Positions 9,305-20,816 are shown, counted from the stretch's first letter. The stretch: DNA of 27,890 nucleotides from Chara braunii (GCA_003427395.1 BFEA01000087.1:1860908-1888797); one strand, 5' to 3'. Made by a program: numbers and translations. The notes: a model not told the origin generated them from the sequence alone.

Positions 9305-9837
9305 GGTGACTAGAAGCATAGGTAAGCAACCTCCACCTCCTCACCACTTAGACTTAACCCCAACTACTAATTACTAACTCCTGAGTGAGTCTGACTGTTG
9401 CTGACTGCCGTATACCTTCCCAAAACTATATATATGTGTGTATGTGTAGTTTTTTTTTTTTACTAGTGGACTGGTTGCTAGACTCCAAGCAAATCGACTA
9501 TGTCACAATTGGATCAGCCCAGCATCAGCGACACTGGGATAAGAGAGGTACCAAACATCAAGACAAGTCAACAAGCAATACATGTTTAATAGGGAGATGC
9601 ACTTCACTCCAATAAATGTTCCGTTGTTGAGGCTCAACGGTCACTCCAACGCTCCAACGCAACAGCAACAACTACGTAATCACCTCTCAACAGACCACTT
9701 ATTCTTTGCCCTACTTCTTTCCCCCCTTCATCAGTCCCCTCCCCACTCAACTCTTTTTCATATCTCCCTTTCTTACCGGCCTTAATCGTTGTCAGCGATG
9801 GCCAGTGGATGTAACGAGCATCTGCTCCGATACAGTT
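9305..9837 (-). other. gypsy 5' leader with candidate primer-binding site
   Basis: About 530 bp separate the 5' LTR from the Gag start and hold no credible frame. At 9824-9834 the minus strand reads TGTATCGGAGC, close to TGGTATCAGAGC, which pairs with the 3' end of initiator tRNA-Met (one missing base and one substitution). It sits three bases inside the LTR, as expected for priming minus-strand DNA synthesis. Confidence 0.7.
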
Positions 9838-10828
9838 TGCAATAAACCTCTTAGTTCAATCACCAGTGAACGCACGCAATCACACCACATGCATGCATGA
9901 GTTCACACGAATTTCACATTGGAAATCAGAGAGATGAAGACCAGGAAACGCACATCAGCACATACCAAAAGGTAACCAGTATCCAACATAAAACTCTCAG
10001 GTAAGTATTTCTTTCTCACTGCTCTTCTCTCTTACGTATCTCTTCCCCTCGCTGGTTTTCTCCCTTACCATGTCCTCAACATGTCTTCTCTCCCTACATG
10101 CGTGCACAGTACTTCTACTCCAATGATCTACTTTGAATACACCCACTGATATGGCTCATATCCCTCTAAAGTCTACTACTAACACTCTGCACAAGTACAG
10201 TTATAGCTACCTTATCCCTGCCTGCACAATCTCTTCCTCTCTCTCTCTCTCTCTCTCTTTTCGCGTAACACTCTGGCTTTAGCGCTCTGCCCCTCATAAT
10301 AACGCACAAATGCCACCAACACTTCTACACTTCATGCGAATGAACAATCCGCCCGAATGAGGAGGCTGACCAGTCCTTATGTAGTCTTGGATTGGACTTC
10401 AACTCGTGTCAGTCTCTTCTTCTTGGGGCCAGACTAGTTTCGGTACCACATCCCCACGACCTGTCTGCTTTCGAATGTCAAGGCCTGGAACCTTCCCAAA
10501 TTTCCATTGGTCTGTTGCTGCTTGGGGGAGTCGTGACTTTTTAACTTAAGCATATGATTTTGACTGTGTACTGTGACTCCTGCCTATGAGACACGACTCT
10601 TGCCTGCGGAATTACCCTTTTACTCGTGGGATATAACTCTTCAATATGACTTTTCATTATGAGACGTGACTTTTATCCTTGAGATGACCGTTTGTTGGGT
10701 GTGTGTTGGACTGGATTGCTAAGGTACCCAACTCTAACTTTCACGAATTGGACTAACTCGGCCTTTCTTGGTCAGGGCCTCTGACCCTGAGACCCGAATT
10801 TTGGGTCTGAATTATGGAAAAACTTTCA
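9838..10828 (-). repeat. 5' LTR of the gypsy element
   Basis: Direct repeat of 2378-3391, with the same TG...CA ends. It holds the promoter in an intact element. The short (CT)n at about 10236-10258 and the segment before it (about 10150-10235) represent the state before the CT expansion seen in the other copy. Substitutions between the LTRs are frequent, so the insertion is old. Confidence 0.9.
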
Positions 10829-10856
10829 TTTAAAACTTTTCCTTACATAGTCACTT

Positions 10857-11035
10857 TCCTTCTAAGAATGGGGTATCTTTTCTTATTTGAACTGCATGTT
10901 AGATGAAAGGAGAGGCTGAATGAGTTTATGATTTTTGGATGCTTTCTTTCCAAGAATGGGGTATCTTTTCTTATTTGAACTGCATGTTAGATGAAATGAG
11001 AGTTTGAACTAGTTTATGATTTTTTTAAATTGGAT
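10857..11035. repeat. two-copy 88-bp tandem repeat
   Basis: AAGAATGGGGTATCTTTTCT begins at 10864 and again at 10952, and the following sequence through GTTTATGATTTTT is repeated with a few changes. It starts about 30 bp outside the retrotransposon. Confidence 0.9.
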
Positions 11036-11985
11036 CATTACTTTATTATAAAGAGTTTTAGTTATAAGTAGGTTAATCCAATCTTAATTTAAACATATTT
11101 GTTATAGTCGAACGAAAGTTTAAGTAAGACATTTCATAAACTCGTGCAAACTTTGATTTCATCTTCAACAAATAGAAGTGGTTGGAAGAGAAAACTCGTT
11201 TTTTTTGGCAGCGACTTGTCAAATTAAACTAAAAATTTTAGAATTGGAAGAAGTTTGGAATGATAATTTTGAAATATGAAAGATATTTTTAAAACGAAAT
11301 GTTTTTTAAACTTTCATTTCTTGTTGGATTTTCTCTGTTGTTAGTATGTTACTGTTTGATTGATACATTAATATTGAGGTTGATTCAAATTATAAACATC
11401 GGGCCGAAAAACCTTAATCAAATAATGTTACAATCGAAAGCAGTTATAGGTTGTTGAGGTTGAGGTGAGATGCGTAAGGTGGATGGCATAAAGAAAGTTC
11501 AAGGTTGTTAGGAAATAACACAGCATTGAGAGAGCGTGGGAAGGAGATGTGAAAAAAAATACAAATACTATATATAAACAGACGAATGTGAGAATATTGA
11601 AAAACGTTTTTTCCTTCTAACATCTTTACATGGTTATCCAAAAGTAAGGGATAAGCCTTTAATCTTGAGTGAGGGTCCGCCAATGGTGATGATCTTGTTT
11701 TATTCATTGGGGGCACCATATGCTCAAAATCATATCCGTTATTTTATGGCAAATATACTCGGTTACTACACTATCATAAACTTGGTAGAGAACCAAAGAA
11801 TGTATTTTTTTTTTCAGTGTCTATGTTTGATCTATTTGAGATATAAAATATATCATAAAACTAAGTTTGTCTAAGTCACAAAAACGCATAGTCGAAGTTT
11901 GCACACGCCAGCGTTTTCAAAATAAACAGAAATCTTACAAATGGTCTCTTAGTGTACATAGAAACATTTCAAATATCACCACAGT
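11036..11985. other. AT-rich stretch, no gene seen
   Basis: Base composition is much more AT-rich than in the retrotransposon. The small open frames (11444-11719 minus, 11665-11874 plus) overlap on opposite strands and have no recognisable motif; they look accidental. Confidence 0.55.
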
Positions 11986-12695
11986 CATGGTTACCAGGCC
12001 GAACGTTCGGGGGGCCCCGAACTGACCCCCAGACGTTCGAGCGTTTAGGGTCCCGTTCGGGGGCTTCGGGGTTTAAAAATGATTTTTTTGTTGATTTTTT
12101 TTTGTAAGTTCTTTACGACATGCGCTACATGCATATCAATTTTCAAGGGGTTTTGTTAAGCTAACAAAAAGAAAAATCATCAAAGATGATGGTGTTAAAA
12201 CATGCTCGGCTGGTCAGTCTTTTTTTTCTTTTCACATTTCACTTCTTGTTGTAATTTTATTTTGATGCCTCAAGTATTTTATTATTTTTTAAAACTTTTT
12301 GCATGAGTTTTGTATTATGTGAAGTACACATATGTAAAGTTGCAGGGCATTTAGCTATGTTAAAAAAATAAAAAATCGCCCAAGATGACATTGTCGAAAA
12401 CGGGTTTGCACAGTCACTAATTCTAATTCTCTAATTTCTCTTCTTATTTTTCTCTTTCGTATTTATTTTTATTTTTTTATTTTTATTTCAAATTTGGTAA
12501 GGACTTTGGATGTAATGCTTAGGGAAATGATGTTTAGTTTATCTTTTTGCATAACATTTGTTCGTTTTTTGCAGATTTTTTTTTTTTTTTTTTAGGTTCA
12601 CGTTCGGCCCAAATGGTTGAACACATTCCCAAGCGTCCCGTACGTTTGGGCGTTCGGTTTTGGCGGTTCACTCCAGTCACTAGCCCTGCCTTCGG
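11986..12695. mobile_element. possible non-autonomous DNA transposon bordered by CGTTCGG-type repeats
   Basis: Two GC-rich borders enclose AT-rich DNA. The left border (about 11997-12070) contains GGCCGAACGTTCGGGG, GACGTTCGAGCG and CCGTTCGGGG. The right border (about 12597-12693) contains ACGTTCGGCCC and GGGCGTTCGG. GGCCGAACGT at 12000 and ACGTTCGGCC at 12601 are inverted, and ATGGTT stands just outside both. Sub-terminal repeats of this kind are typical of hAT-like elements. Exact ends and target duplication are uncertain. Confidence 0.35.
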
Positions 12696-13780
12696 CATCC
12701 CTCTCCTTAAGTAATTTAAGGTTAGGGTACGAACGCCAGCCACCCTGACCACAATCATATAAAAAAACAACAAGAGCCATTGAAAAACTTGAAAGATAAA
12801 TCATAAAATGCAGACACACAGAGAGGTGAGTCGCGCATTTATATTCGTGTGTGTTATGAATCTTCACAAGGCTCTACTAAGAGGGCTAAATCCTTCTCCC
12901 CTCACCTCTAAATAACATTTCTCTCCTCATGTATTTGACCTTGATGATGACACTTAATACATTGATAACTCTCTCTGCAGATCTTACACTATAAAGCATA
13001 GTTTTGCTATTTTTGAGAAAATACATGGCAAAAAAAAACATGACCAAACACTTCAAAATATCAAAATTGAGGTGGACCAAAGTTAAATAGGGTACATAAG
13101 ACCTTATTAGATTGAGGAAAATAACCCCCTGTAATCTCCTTCCACTACTTTGAGTATCCTTATCAATGCCAAGAAAAAAAACTCAAAGAGTTACCATTAG
13201 TGCCACGCTTCATTTGCTGCAGTAAAAATAGTTGTCGTTGTTGGTGAATCCATTCAACACCCTCTCCATAGCTTGATCACTACGTTAGCTAACATCTTGA
13301 GAAAAATATGTAATTCTATGTGGTATAATATGATATTACTCTATCTTTTCTATGAAATTTTGCTCTTTTGCTTTTTCATGAATATTATGAAATATTTTAT
13401 GTTCATTCTTAAAAACAATGTTGCTATTATAAAGGAAAAAATGTTGCATCTGTCGACCGTTGAGAATGCTTGCAATAACACAATCAAATTCCTCGATTAG
13501 CGCTTCGTCACTTTCTGTGGAGTTGTCTCATATAGTTTAATGTGATATAAATATCACAACCATCTATTATATCAATACCGTGAAACTATCACTTGTGTAT
13601 TTCTTGGATTTGAAAGACAACATTCTCTCCTTTTTCACACACTAGACATGCAAGTAGTAGGCTATAACTCTTTCCACTCTGCATGTTAAAACAATATCTA
13701 AAAATGATTTTCTCATTGCAGATCTATGCATCTTGTTAATTCAAATCAACAATCATTTTTTTTTCTTCACATTATGAACT
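12696..13780. other. AT-rich stretch, no gene seen
   Basis: I find no supported gene. Open frames at 12598-12867 (minus), 12886-13080 (minus) and 13273-13500 (plus) are short, hydrophobic or Lys-rich and of AT-driven composition, with no motif I recognise. Confidence 0.5.
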
Positions 13781-13784
13781 TATT

Positions 13785-14295
13785 CAGTAACAAGGGGACC
13801 CGCCTCGGCTGCGCCGTGGCATGGAAGGGGGAGGGAAAAAGGATGAGAAAAAATGGATGCACACATGCTGCACTCCGAACCAAAAACGACCACACCCATT
13901 GACGTAAAAATTTGCCCGCTCTGCGCGCGAATCGCACACCCTCCGCACGGCGCACGACAAACAGTGCGGCCCTCCGCCCCAAAATTCCCTAGCCCAACGC
14001 ACGGCTAGCGCGATGTAAGACCCTACCGCGCGCCTCACGCACGAGCAGCGAGACGTTAAAACCCGCCCACCCCACGCGCGAATCACAGCGCTTCCGCATC
14101 CTCCAAGAGAAGCGTTCCAAATAGAGCGAAGCGTTTCAAAAAGAGCGCGACCCGAAGCGCTCCACGCACGAAAAATGGTGCGGCCCACGATAAACAGTGC
14201 GACCCCTAACACACGGCCACCTCGCAACGTTCCAAAAAGAGCACGGCTTGACGCATGCCACGCACGAAAAACAGTGCGGCCCACGCGGCGATGTG
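13785..14295. repeat. GC-rich island of dispersed short repeats in AT-rich DNA
   Basis: About 500 bp of GC-rich sequence sits abruptly between AT-rich flanks. A motif of the form CACGAAAAACAGTGCGGCCC recurs, exact or diverged, near 13948, 14167, 14188 and 14263. A second motif (TTCCAAAWAGAGCRMRGC type) recurs near 14115, 14135 and 14230. GCAC...GTGC in the first motif can form a small hairpin. The minus-strand open frame (13784-14284) merely translates these repeats (VGRTVFRAWHAS / VGRTIFRAWSAS) and I do not call it a gene. The origin is unknown. Confidence 0.65.
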
Positions 14296-14855
14296 GGACA
14301 GAAAGATTATTGTGTTAGTAGAAAAATATGATTTTGAATTTTTTATTTTAATTTAAACTTATATCTTCCAAATAGAATGCAATTTCTTTGATAAATTAGG
14401 TCGTAGTTAGACTCTCATTCTAGGAATTCAGATGAACAAAGGTTGTCAGTTTTAACCAATTTTAATTTGAAAAAATTGCCTTACTAAAATGACAGACAAA
14501 TAAAAAATATAAATTAATGCCGATTTTGTTTTCCATCTACGACATGCAATCATTATGGAAGTAGGAATAAAAAACCGATTAAAAAAAACTTGTCAAAAGA
14601 AATGCAAAATTTTAAATTTAAGAAATTATTTGTGTTATGATGATATATTTTTTTAATTGAATAACATTGATACTTGTTTCGTGAGAATTTTTTTCCCGTT
14701 AATTTTTTTTAAGGTGCTCGAAAGAAATGTCGTCATGATCGTCCTTCTTTTTCCCAAATAAGTCTGCCTATATATATATTCCCCTGCTATTCCGATGAAC
14801 CATTTCTTCTTAAATCTCGAAGATGATCTACAATATTCAAGTGACTGCATTTTTT
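14296..14855. other. AT-rich stretch, no gene seen
   Basis: Very AT-rich, with homopolymer runs and one short Lys-rich minus-strand frame (14653-14850). No recognisable function. Confidence 0.5.
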
Positions 14856-15162
14856 ATATGTTAATTTCTCAAATATCTCAAGCTTATTTTTATGTTATTT
14901 TTCTTTGGTAAAAGACGAATGAGGTGGGTACCTAACGAATACGTTGTCCCCATACTGCTTACTTTTAACTCTCTTGGAAAATGATCTGTCGCATTATGAT
15001 CTAATTGGTTTCCTGACATAGTTATGGTCACTCTAGCATCTTCAAGTTGTTTCTTGCTCATAATACTCGTTAGATCTGGGGCTACAAGTGAAATTTTTCT
15101 CTTGTGGTCAAGGGTTTTTATCTTATGATAGTAAGAAAGGTTAGATGTTCTTCCCGCCTGAG

Positions 15163-15232
15163 GTCTTTGTATCTTCTTCTTCCATTTCCTTCTCCATTTT
15201 CCTTCTCCCATTTCCTTCTCCCATCTCCTTCT
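15163..15232. repeat. polypyrimidine minisatellite-like tract
   Basis: CCATTTCCTTCTC and variants recur four to five times in a row. This makes the Lys/Arg/Trp-rich start of the minus-strand frame there doubtful as protein. Confidence 0.7.
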
Positions 15233-16928
15233 GACTGAATATATGTTAAATAGATCAAAACATTATCACACCGATGTCTGTTATAAGCATATAAAATATG
15301 TATTTCATTTGAATGTCATCTTGGTTTCGTCTGTGACGACGATTGAACACGTCAACATGAAATCTTTACGATTTCTTTCAACTAACTATCGCCACCATCT
15401 TTTTGTATTTCCTCGACCACACTGATATGTTCGACTCGTTCATGCTAAGTTTTTTTTAAGCATCTAGCCACCTTCTCTTGATTGATCGTTATCGTATGAT
15501 CTTTGTTTATGACAAACAAAACTTTCTTAATTGCCTATATCAGTTAGGAAGTAGTTGTTACCACAACTTTTATCGCTATGTTTCTTGAATCGAGAGTGGA
15601 AGATGAAACATCTGAAATATCTTCCTGTCTCACCATAGCGTGCCCTTCACATCCGAGTGTGTTGATGTTCTTACAAACACAATTGTGTTTATCCATCGTT
15701 TATCGTCGTTCTGTGATTGTGGATGACCTTTACAACCGACCTCCTGTTGTAGTGATCCATAAACATCCAATTGATGTTCATTTTGTACGGTCTACCTTAT
15801 TGATTGGTCAATGATTGAACTTCAAGATACCGCGATCAATATTTGGTTAGAACTTAAGCTTCACTGCCACCCTCTCGTTGTACTCAACTGTGTCTTGTGT
15901 TTGGTTACTTTATGTAAACTTTGTTTGAATTGCTCTCTTGCCTTCTTCAATTCAAAAGTTGAAGCGGAGTTTTACAAAACAATAATTTGACTATACTCAA
16001 CTTGTAGTACTGCTTTATCCTCTGTGACTCATTTAGTAAACCTTACACTGACAGTCAATTTTTGTTACGTTGATGGAGCGAAAAATTATTGGAAATCCTT
16101 TCGCTTGAAGCATGATTGCCCCTGAATCAGTGTTCTTATGATCTTGAGTTTCAACTGTTTCTCTTTGAGTTCCATCATTATCTTGAATATCTTTGTTCGA
16201 TTTTGCCTGCCCATACTTTCCCTTGTTGTGATGTGATAATCGTACAAACTTTCCTCTGCCTCATGACTTCCATTTTGTTGATAAATGAAGTAGACGCTTA
16301 ATACCTATTTAAAAAAAAAAAAAAATACTTACTATTTTCCAGTACCTCTTTTCCTTTTTTCTCCTCCTTTTTTCGAGGCTCTGCCTTCACTTTCCCGACT
16401 TCCCCGTCCCCACCGTGTGCAGAGTTGGTCTTAGTGTCTCCATCCGAGTTCGGACTCTACCATCCGTAGTATCTCTCACCAAAGGCATCATAACAGACCT
16501 CTGCGATGTAAGCTTTATCATCGCCCTCAACTGTTGTTGTTGCTGTTGTGTAAAACAACCTTAGAAGCGTTGCCTCAAACTTCGCTGTTATTGCTGCTGT
16601 TGTGCAAACAATCTCATAAGAGAAAGCGTTGCTCCACTTGCCTCTGCTTCTATCAGTTTGAATTCTCAATTTCCTTACGTTCCCTCTTCTTTTCTCCTCC
16701 TTGACATTCCTCTCTATCTCGTCCTTCTGCTTCTGTACCCAATTTTTTGTGATGCTACTTAAATCGTGCATCACTTGTACTTGCCTTTGCACTTCCATCA
16801 TGTCCCAGCAATTGCGCTTGATATGTGACAAAGCATCCGCATCCACATCTGCATCCGCACAAACATGGCTGCATATTCACTCGCATGGCTCCATATCCCT
16901 TCGCAACATACCGTCTACCTACTCAAGC

Positions 16929-16987
16929 TTAATGCATTTAGATTACTATAGTTCTAACTTAATGCGTTTAGATTATTATACTTCTAA
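16929..16987. repeat. two-copy 30-bp tandem repeat
   Basis: CTTAATGCATTTAGATTACT and CTTAATGCGTTTAGATTATT begin two adjacent near-identical units, each ending in TTCTAA. They lie within the decayed coding relic. Confidence 0.8.
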
Positions 16988-17444
16988 CCTCCTTCTTGCC
17001 AACAAATGTGTAAGAATCCTTACTACATATACCATTGTTTTTTTTTTTTTTTTTTTAATAATTAGTCAGTCCCGCCGCCAAAAAACAATAAAATAAAATG
17101 ATATACCGTTGGCGAATGTACATCATTTTATATACTCATCAATGTGCTTAGTGCTAATGCTAATTCTTATGTCCTTCCCGAGATTCCTAGCATCTGTGAA
17201 TGCCTTAAATACCTCTTAATGTTAGAAAGACTTGGCATAATGTAAGATTTTCATACTTCGTCTGTAACCACCATCTATGTCTCCCTTCTTCTGTGTGTCC
17301 CCCGTCATGATGCTGAAATCGGCCAATGTATCCTCGATCTGGTCATTGAAAATTGTAACCACCCTGATATTGTCCAGCACCGTTACCATGGCCTAACTAA
17401 CCGTCTTCCCCCGAACATAAAGCATATGTGTTGTATTCGAGTTC

Positions 17445-20203
17445 CCGAATTTGAAGAAAAAATCAAATAGAACGAATATGCATTATATATATTTGAAAAT
17501 TAGGGCTACTCCAATGTAACACACATGTCTTGTATTCGAATAGAACGCAGATTATTTGTTGTACTCCTTTACAACGCATAATATGCGTTATGCTCGGGGG
17601 AAGTTTGTAGTATAGAAGTAGTGGATGAAGACTGGCAATGTTTTTTTCTGCCCCGGACTTTGACTTCTGCTCAAGAGAGAAAATCTCTCTCTCTCTCCCC
17701 GGATTATTTGATTGAGAAACACTGTAGTCCAACATCGCACCCAACAACATCTTTGAAAACAAACATAAGACTTGATAGTAAAAACATACGTTGATGTTTA
17801 CGAAATGTCATAATGATGACGATTCATCCAAAATATACCAAAATATGTATAATGCTTAGGGAGACCAATTGAAAAATTTGAGAGTTTAATAATGCAGTGC
17901 GGACACACACAGACGTCCGATGTGCCTTTCGTTTTAGAGGAGTCCTAGGCTTTCGAGTAACTGGACTGTTTGACGACTTGTGACAATCTAAGGTTGTTTT
18001 TTTGCAACCTTGGCAATGCTGAACACATTGTCGCCCTCAGGTCTAAAACTTTGATGAGGGTAAGCGTCCAAAGAGTGCTTTGGGCGTTTGTCAATATCGA
18101 AGCGTTACAACCGAGAATGTTTACATCCTTCCTTCTTCATCTTTAAACAGTGTTGCTTTTCTCCTTGCTTTCTCACCTCTTCTTCCCCTTCTCCCGACTC
18201 CGCCTTGCTATGTTCCCTCCTCCCTTGTCTACCCTTTTGCATCCCCGTCTCTTTTTACACGACAGTTTATCATCCCCTCCCTGTCTAGAGCCGTGTTTTC
18301 TTTCGGCTGCATCTCAGTTGTGATCATTGTAACTTCTCCCTTTGCCCGCCCTCAGGTACCTTACCTTGATGATGAAAGTTGGTATGTTGTCCTATCTCTG
18401 TGCATTTTGTGCTTGGAGAAATATTGTGGTGCATAGATGATGTCCACATAAGTGTCAAGGAAATAAGGAAATTTAACCGAGAACAAGCTGAAAAATGAGA
18501 CCTTGAACACCTGCCATTTGTATTGTCTTGGGTCCCCAATTAAGGTACCCGTGAACCGAATAGATTACAAAAGACGTTCTTGCGACACCTGCCAATTGTG
18601 CAGGTCTCGCCCGGTAGCGATACAACATAAAACCAAAAATGATAACCTATACATCGCAAAGATTGAAAAAACTTGTACAACCTGTAAATTGTGTGCGCAT
18701 AACCAGTAGAGTACATTTGGATCGAGCGATTGTATGAAAAACTCATACATGTGAATCCAGTCACCCTGGTTATCACAGTCCTGATGTTCATACCGCTACT
18801 TGAATAGTCGTTGTCCCAAAAGCCAGGGTACCGGTACCTGAATCAGTTATGGTCCCAAAAGCAGGGATAGATTGAGGAGAATATCAATCCCAAATCATAT
18901 CCCGACACTTTAAGCATCAGCCTAGTAGTGGCAAAAACTTGAAGACTCGACGAAGAAATTGGATCTCATCCCATTGATATATGGTACCCATCTCCGCTCC
19001 ACGACATAAGCCTGACCTCCTTCATGCTCTGGAGTATAACTAAACTGAATGGTTGACTAACTGCTCTCCTGAAGAAATTGCCCGTAACCGCTGACTGACC
19101 CTTAGACATCCACACTGCCGAGGTTCCCTCCCCACTACATCCCCAGTGCCCTCAACACTTATCACTCCCTATCCCATGATTACTATCATAATGGCTACTA
19201 CACCAATTCAACAGACCACCCTCTTCAACATTGCTCAGCTCCTGGGTTAAACTTTGCTCAATTATTAAATAATTCAATTTGTTACTTAAATGAACGCAAC
19301 TAAGTTAAACCACAAATATTTTACGTCTCTCTCTGGCCAAAATGTACGCAACAAAATTCAAACTTGGAACTAGAGCTCAAGTATTCAAGATCGCGGGAAG
19401 GGATCTTGGTAAACGTTTAAGTGCGAAACCAGACAAAATCCCGCTTGGAATCAATGACCAAACTGCAGAAGATTGGGAAAAATCAGTGACTGGAAAAGAC
19501 ACTCCCAAGCAACCGTCAGGTTGGAATTCTATATAGTAACCCCAAATTACCTGCCAATGGCTGTCATGTGCGTGTACGCAAAGCAGAACGGTTACCCCCA
19601 GATTTGATGCTTGACTCATGAGGCAAAAAATTGGTACGTTTTGGCACTTTTGGGATACAAGAGAGTTGAAGAGACATACCTTCCATCAGGCATCAGGGAG
19701 GCAGTGTTTTGTGTTTACAAGAGACATGCCTTGGTATCTCGACCCTATCAAAGGATCGAAGAGAAGGCGCTAAGTTACGTGAAGTTCTGAATCTTAATTG
19801 GGGAATACGGCCTTGTAAGATTTACTTGGAGAGCTGTATGCAATGAAAGTTGCACGTATGGTTCAGAGGAGAGAAAAAACAAAGCATTTCGAATTTTGTG
19901 ACATCTAGCGTCATCAAAGTGACCTCACATTATTCATGCAATGCTTGATAGGCTGGTTGGAAGAGTGATTCGGTGATGGACAAATATGATCATAAGGAGT
20001 AGAGAGGCAGTTGCCTCGTGAAAACCTTTAGTTGACTCAAGGCCTATTCACACTGGTACTTACCTAAATGCATCTAACCGCAATTATGGGCACACTTGGA
20101 TGAACCTGACCTCAATCACATCCAGAAGTCACTCAGTCTGGTAGTTGGAAAAGTCTTGAGCGTGACTACTATGCCCTCACAGTGTGGTAATGACCTAGTA
20201 CTG
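17445..20203. other. long stretch without a recognised gene
   Basis: Both strands were read. The longest frames (18080-18436 plus, 19377-19619 minus, 18540-18791 minus) lack motifs and overlap frames on the other strand. Small structure noted: GGTACCGGTACC, a perfect palindrome near 18827; a short hairpin AAGGTTG...CAACCTT near 17991-18012; and a plus-strand frame (18503-18709) in which Cys-x2-Cys-x2-Cys occurs twice. Confidence 0.5.
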
Positions 20204-20541
20204 CCATTTCGTCAAAATGGACATCTTTTATTTTTTGAACGAAATTGAAACCGAGTTTTTTGGCCGAAAACTCATCAAAATTTGCTGTTCCTGAGGGTCC
20301 GGCGTTTGTAAAACGCTGGACTCCCTGGCTGTACATGGACGTAGCTTGAGACCAGGTACCTCCACGCAGTCCTGCCTGGAGGTGCCTGGCCTCAAGCTAG
20401 GTCCATGTACAGCCAGGGGGTCCAGCGTTTGTTTGTAAAACGCTGGACCCTTAGGAACCGCAAATTTTGACGAGTTTTCGGCCAAAAAACTCAGTTTCAA
20501 TTTCGTTCAAAAAATTAAAAATGTCCATTTTGACGAAATGG
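20204..20541. mobile_element. 338-bp foldback element (two ~165-bp arms, almost no loop)
   Basis: The left arm (20204 to about 20368) and right arm (about 20376-20541) are reverse complements with roughly a dozen scattered differences and one 4-base gap. The loop is only a few bases, near 20372. The termini are CCATTTCGTCAAAATGG and its complement, and this end motif can itself pair. Inside the right arm, GGGTCCAGCGTTT and AAACGCTGGACCC form another perfect stem. Such structure fits a foldback MITE; an RNA copy would be one long hairpin. No target-site duplication is obvious and no protein is encoded. Confidence 0.9.
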
Positions 20542-20813
20542 TCGCCACGTGCTTTGGCAAAGCTAAGGTCATCAACAGGGAGCTATTCTAGGAATTTGCT
20601 TTTTCTCTTCTGCCACCAGCACTCCTCGCCCAGCTACTGAGGCCGAGCCTGAAAATGCGCCGCGGCCCAAGACAAAACCGAACCGGCGTGGGGCATTTTC
20701 GTCTGGTAACCTGATGGGCCTGACCCCCGAAAAATGCCGCCGTGTTTTTGAAGCAGGAAAAGGAACTCGTGGTTTAATGGACCACCTTTTTCGCCTTGGG
20801 TCTTCCCCTTCCT

Positions 20814-20816
<3 letters not shown>

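Larger units (their letters stand above)
2378..10828 (-). mobile_element. degenerate full-length Ty3/gypsy LTR retrotransposon
   Basis: Two direct repeats of about 1 kb (2378-3391 and 9838-10828), each bounded by TG...CA, flank a minus-strand gag-pol region. The order is Gag, CCHC knuckle, aspartic protease, reverse transcriptase, RNase H, integrase and a chromodomain-like tail, which is the Ty3/gypsy (Metaviridae-type) order. A candidate primer-binding site lies just inside the 5' LTR. Every domain is broken by stops or frameshifts, so the element cannot move by itself. No flanking target-site duplication is evident. Nested inside its integrase are a 199-bp TTAA-flanked element and a 96-bp tandem duplication. 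The style of Gag and of the Pol C-terminus recalls elements of Chara, from memory only. Confidence 0.93.
14860..17440 (-). pseudogene. decayed Lys/Glu-rich coding relic, unrecognised (old retroelement Gag?)
   Basis: The minus strand shows protein-like pieces in the same direction, broken by stops. At 17123-17440: HMLYVRGKTVS, a TAG, then MVTVLDNIRVVTIFNDQIED and EVFKAFTDARNLGKDIRI in one frame interrupted by three stops. At 16457-16846: a frame with IKRNCWDMMEVQRQVQVMHD and QKQKDEIERNVKEEKRR, followed by a charged EPRKKEEKKGKEV piece. Near 16100-16230: KSNKDIQDNDGTQRE and SGAIMLQAKGFPIIF. At 14861-15211: ISLVAPDLTSIMSKKQLEDA and DHFPRELKVSSMG. Amphipathic charged stretches and non-random composition argue for former coding. 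I do not recognise the family. Resemblance to the charged Gag of the gypsy element is only one of style. Confidence 0.4.

Noticed and set aside
13784-14284. 166-codon minus-strand frame with internal repeats (VGRT-FRAW)
   Set aside because: It is the translation of GC-rich dispersed DNA repeats; stop codons are rare there because of composition, and no domain is recognisable.
18080-18436. 118-codon plus-strand hydrophobic frame
   Set aside because: Pyrimidine-rich composition produces Leu/Pro/Ser/Phe runs; no conserved pattern, and a second frame overlaps it.
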